Source: Thermoplasmata archaeon (GTDB lineage: Archaea > Thermoplasmatota > Thermoplasmata > UBA184). From it: DNA of 14,528 nt. The notes beneath the pieces are model-generated. The model saw only the letters and a program-made list of their open reading frames with translations, was not told the DNA's origin and did not search any database. Both the position numbers and the translations under genes were made by a program. Of this stretch, positions 14,494 to 14,528 are shown piece after piece. The stretch is taken from contig DAHVAA010000016.1 of the NCBI GenBank assembly GCA_027314845.1, positions 1 to 14,528 on the forward strand. Reading direction: 5' to 3'. How positions within the stretch are numbered: position 1 is the first letter of the stretch; the number at the start of each line of letters is the position of its first letter.

Positions 14494-14528
14494 GACGACC
14501 GCACAGGGATGAGGGGTGAAATAGCTCT

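Overview
The window is strongly GC-rich archaeal chromosome. The evidence is an archaeal-type leucyl-tRNA synthetase, a MEMO1-family protein, an SMC-ScpA-ScpB operon, and A/T-rich TATA-like boxes about 25-32 bp ahead of the first genes of transcription units, while downstream genes carry Shine-Dalgarno sites. A secreted sedolisin (acid-active peptidase family S53) and a membrane-anchored cupredoxin point to a Thermoplasmatota-like organism of an acidic, oxic habitat. That placement is inference, not something the sequence proves. Eleven protein genes are supported. No rRNA, tRNA, CRISPR array or insertion sequence was seen.

Layout. (1) 2-2401 (+): leuS, cut by the left edge. (2) 2417-4917 (-): a compact run read HIT hydrolase > MEMO > dCTP deaminase > GNAT acetyltransferase, with a probable internal promoter ahead of dcd. 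(3) An 86-bp divergent promoter region, then 5004-7373 (+), a 789-aa sedolisin with a propeptide, catalytic domain, C-terminal membrane helix and zinc ribbon. (4) 7395-12662 (-): the condensin operon smc > scpA > scpB, with a 4-bp overlap and a 4-bp gap. (5) A 487-bp non-coding stretch with short palindromes and a repeated 7-mer. (6) 13150-13731 (+): a cupredoxin resembling the CuA domain of cytochrome oxidase subunit II, with several ligands missing. (7) 13762-14481 (-): an unrecognised 239-aa protein with a TTG start.

The most striking observation is in scpB. The frame is interrupted by an in-frame TAG at 7680-7682 inside the second winged-helix domain. The same frame continues for 94 more codons, and the first ~20 of these look like the expected ScpB C-terminus (ending in a FAEYFGI-type motif). 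TAG is also the normal terminator of several genes here, so genome-wide recoding is unlikely. A base error, a recent nonsense mutation or site-specific readthrough remain open.

How the genes work together: SMC, ScpA and ScpB form one chromosome-organising complex. HIT, MEMO, dCTP deaminase and GNAT look like co-transcribed housekeeping functions without an obvious single pathway. The sedolisin and cupredoxin are cell-surface proteins; the 16 N-glycosylation sequons of the sedolisin all fall in the part predicted to be outside the cell.
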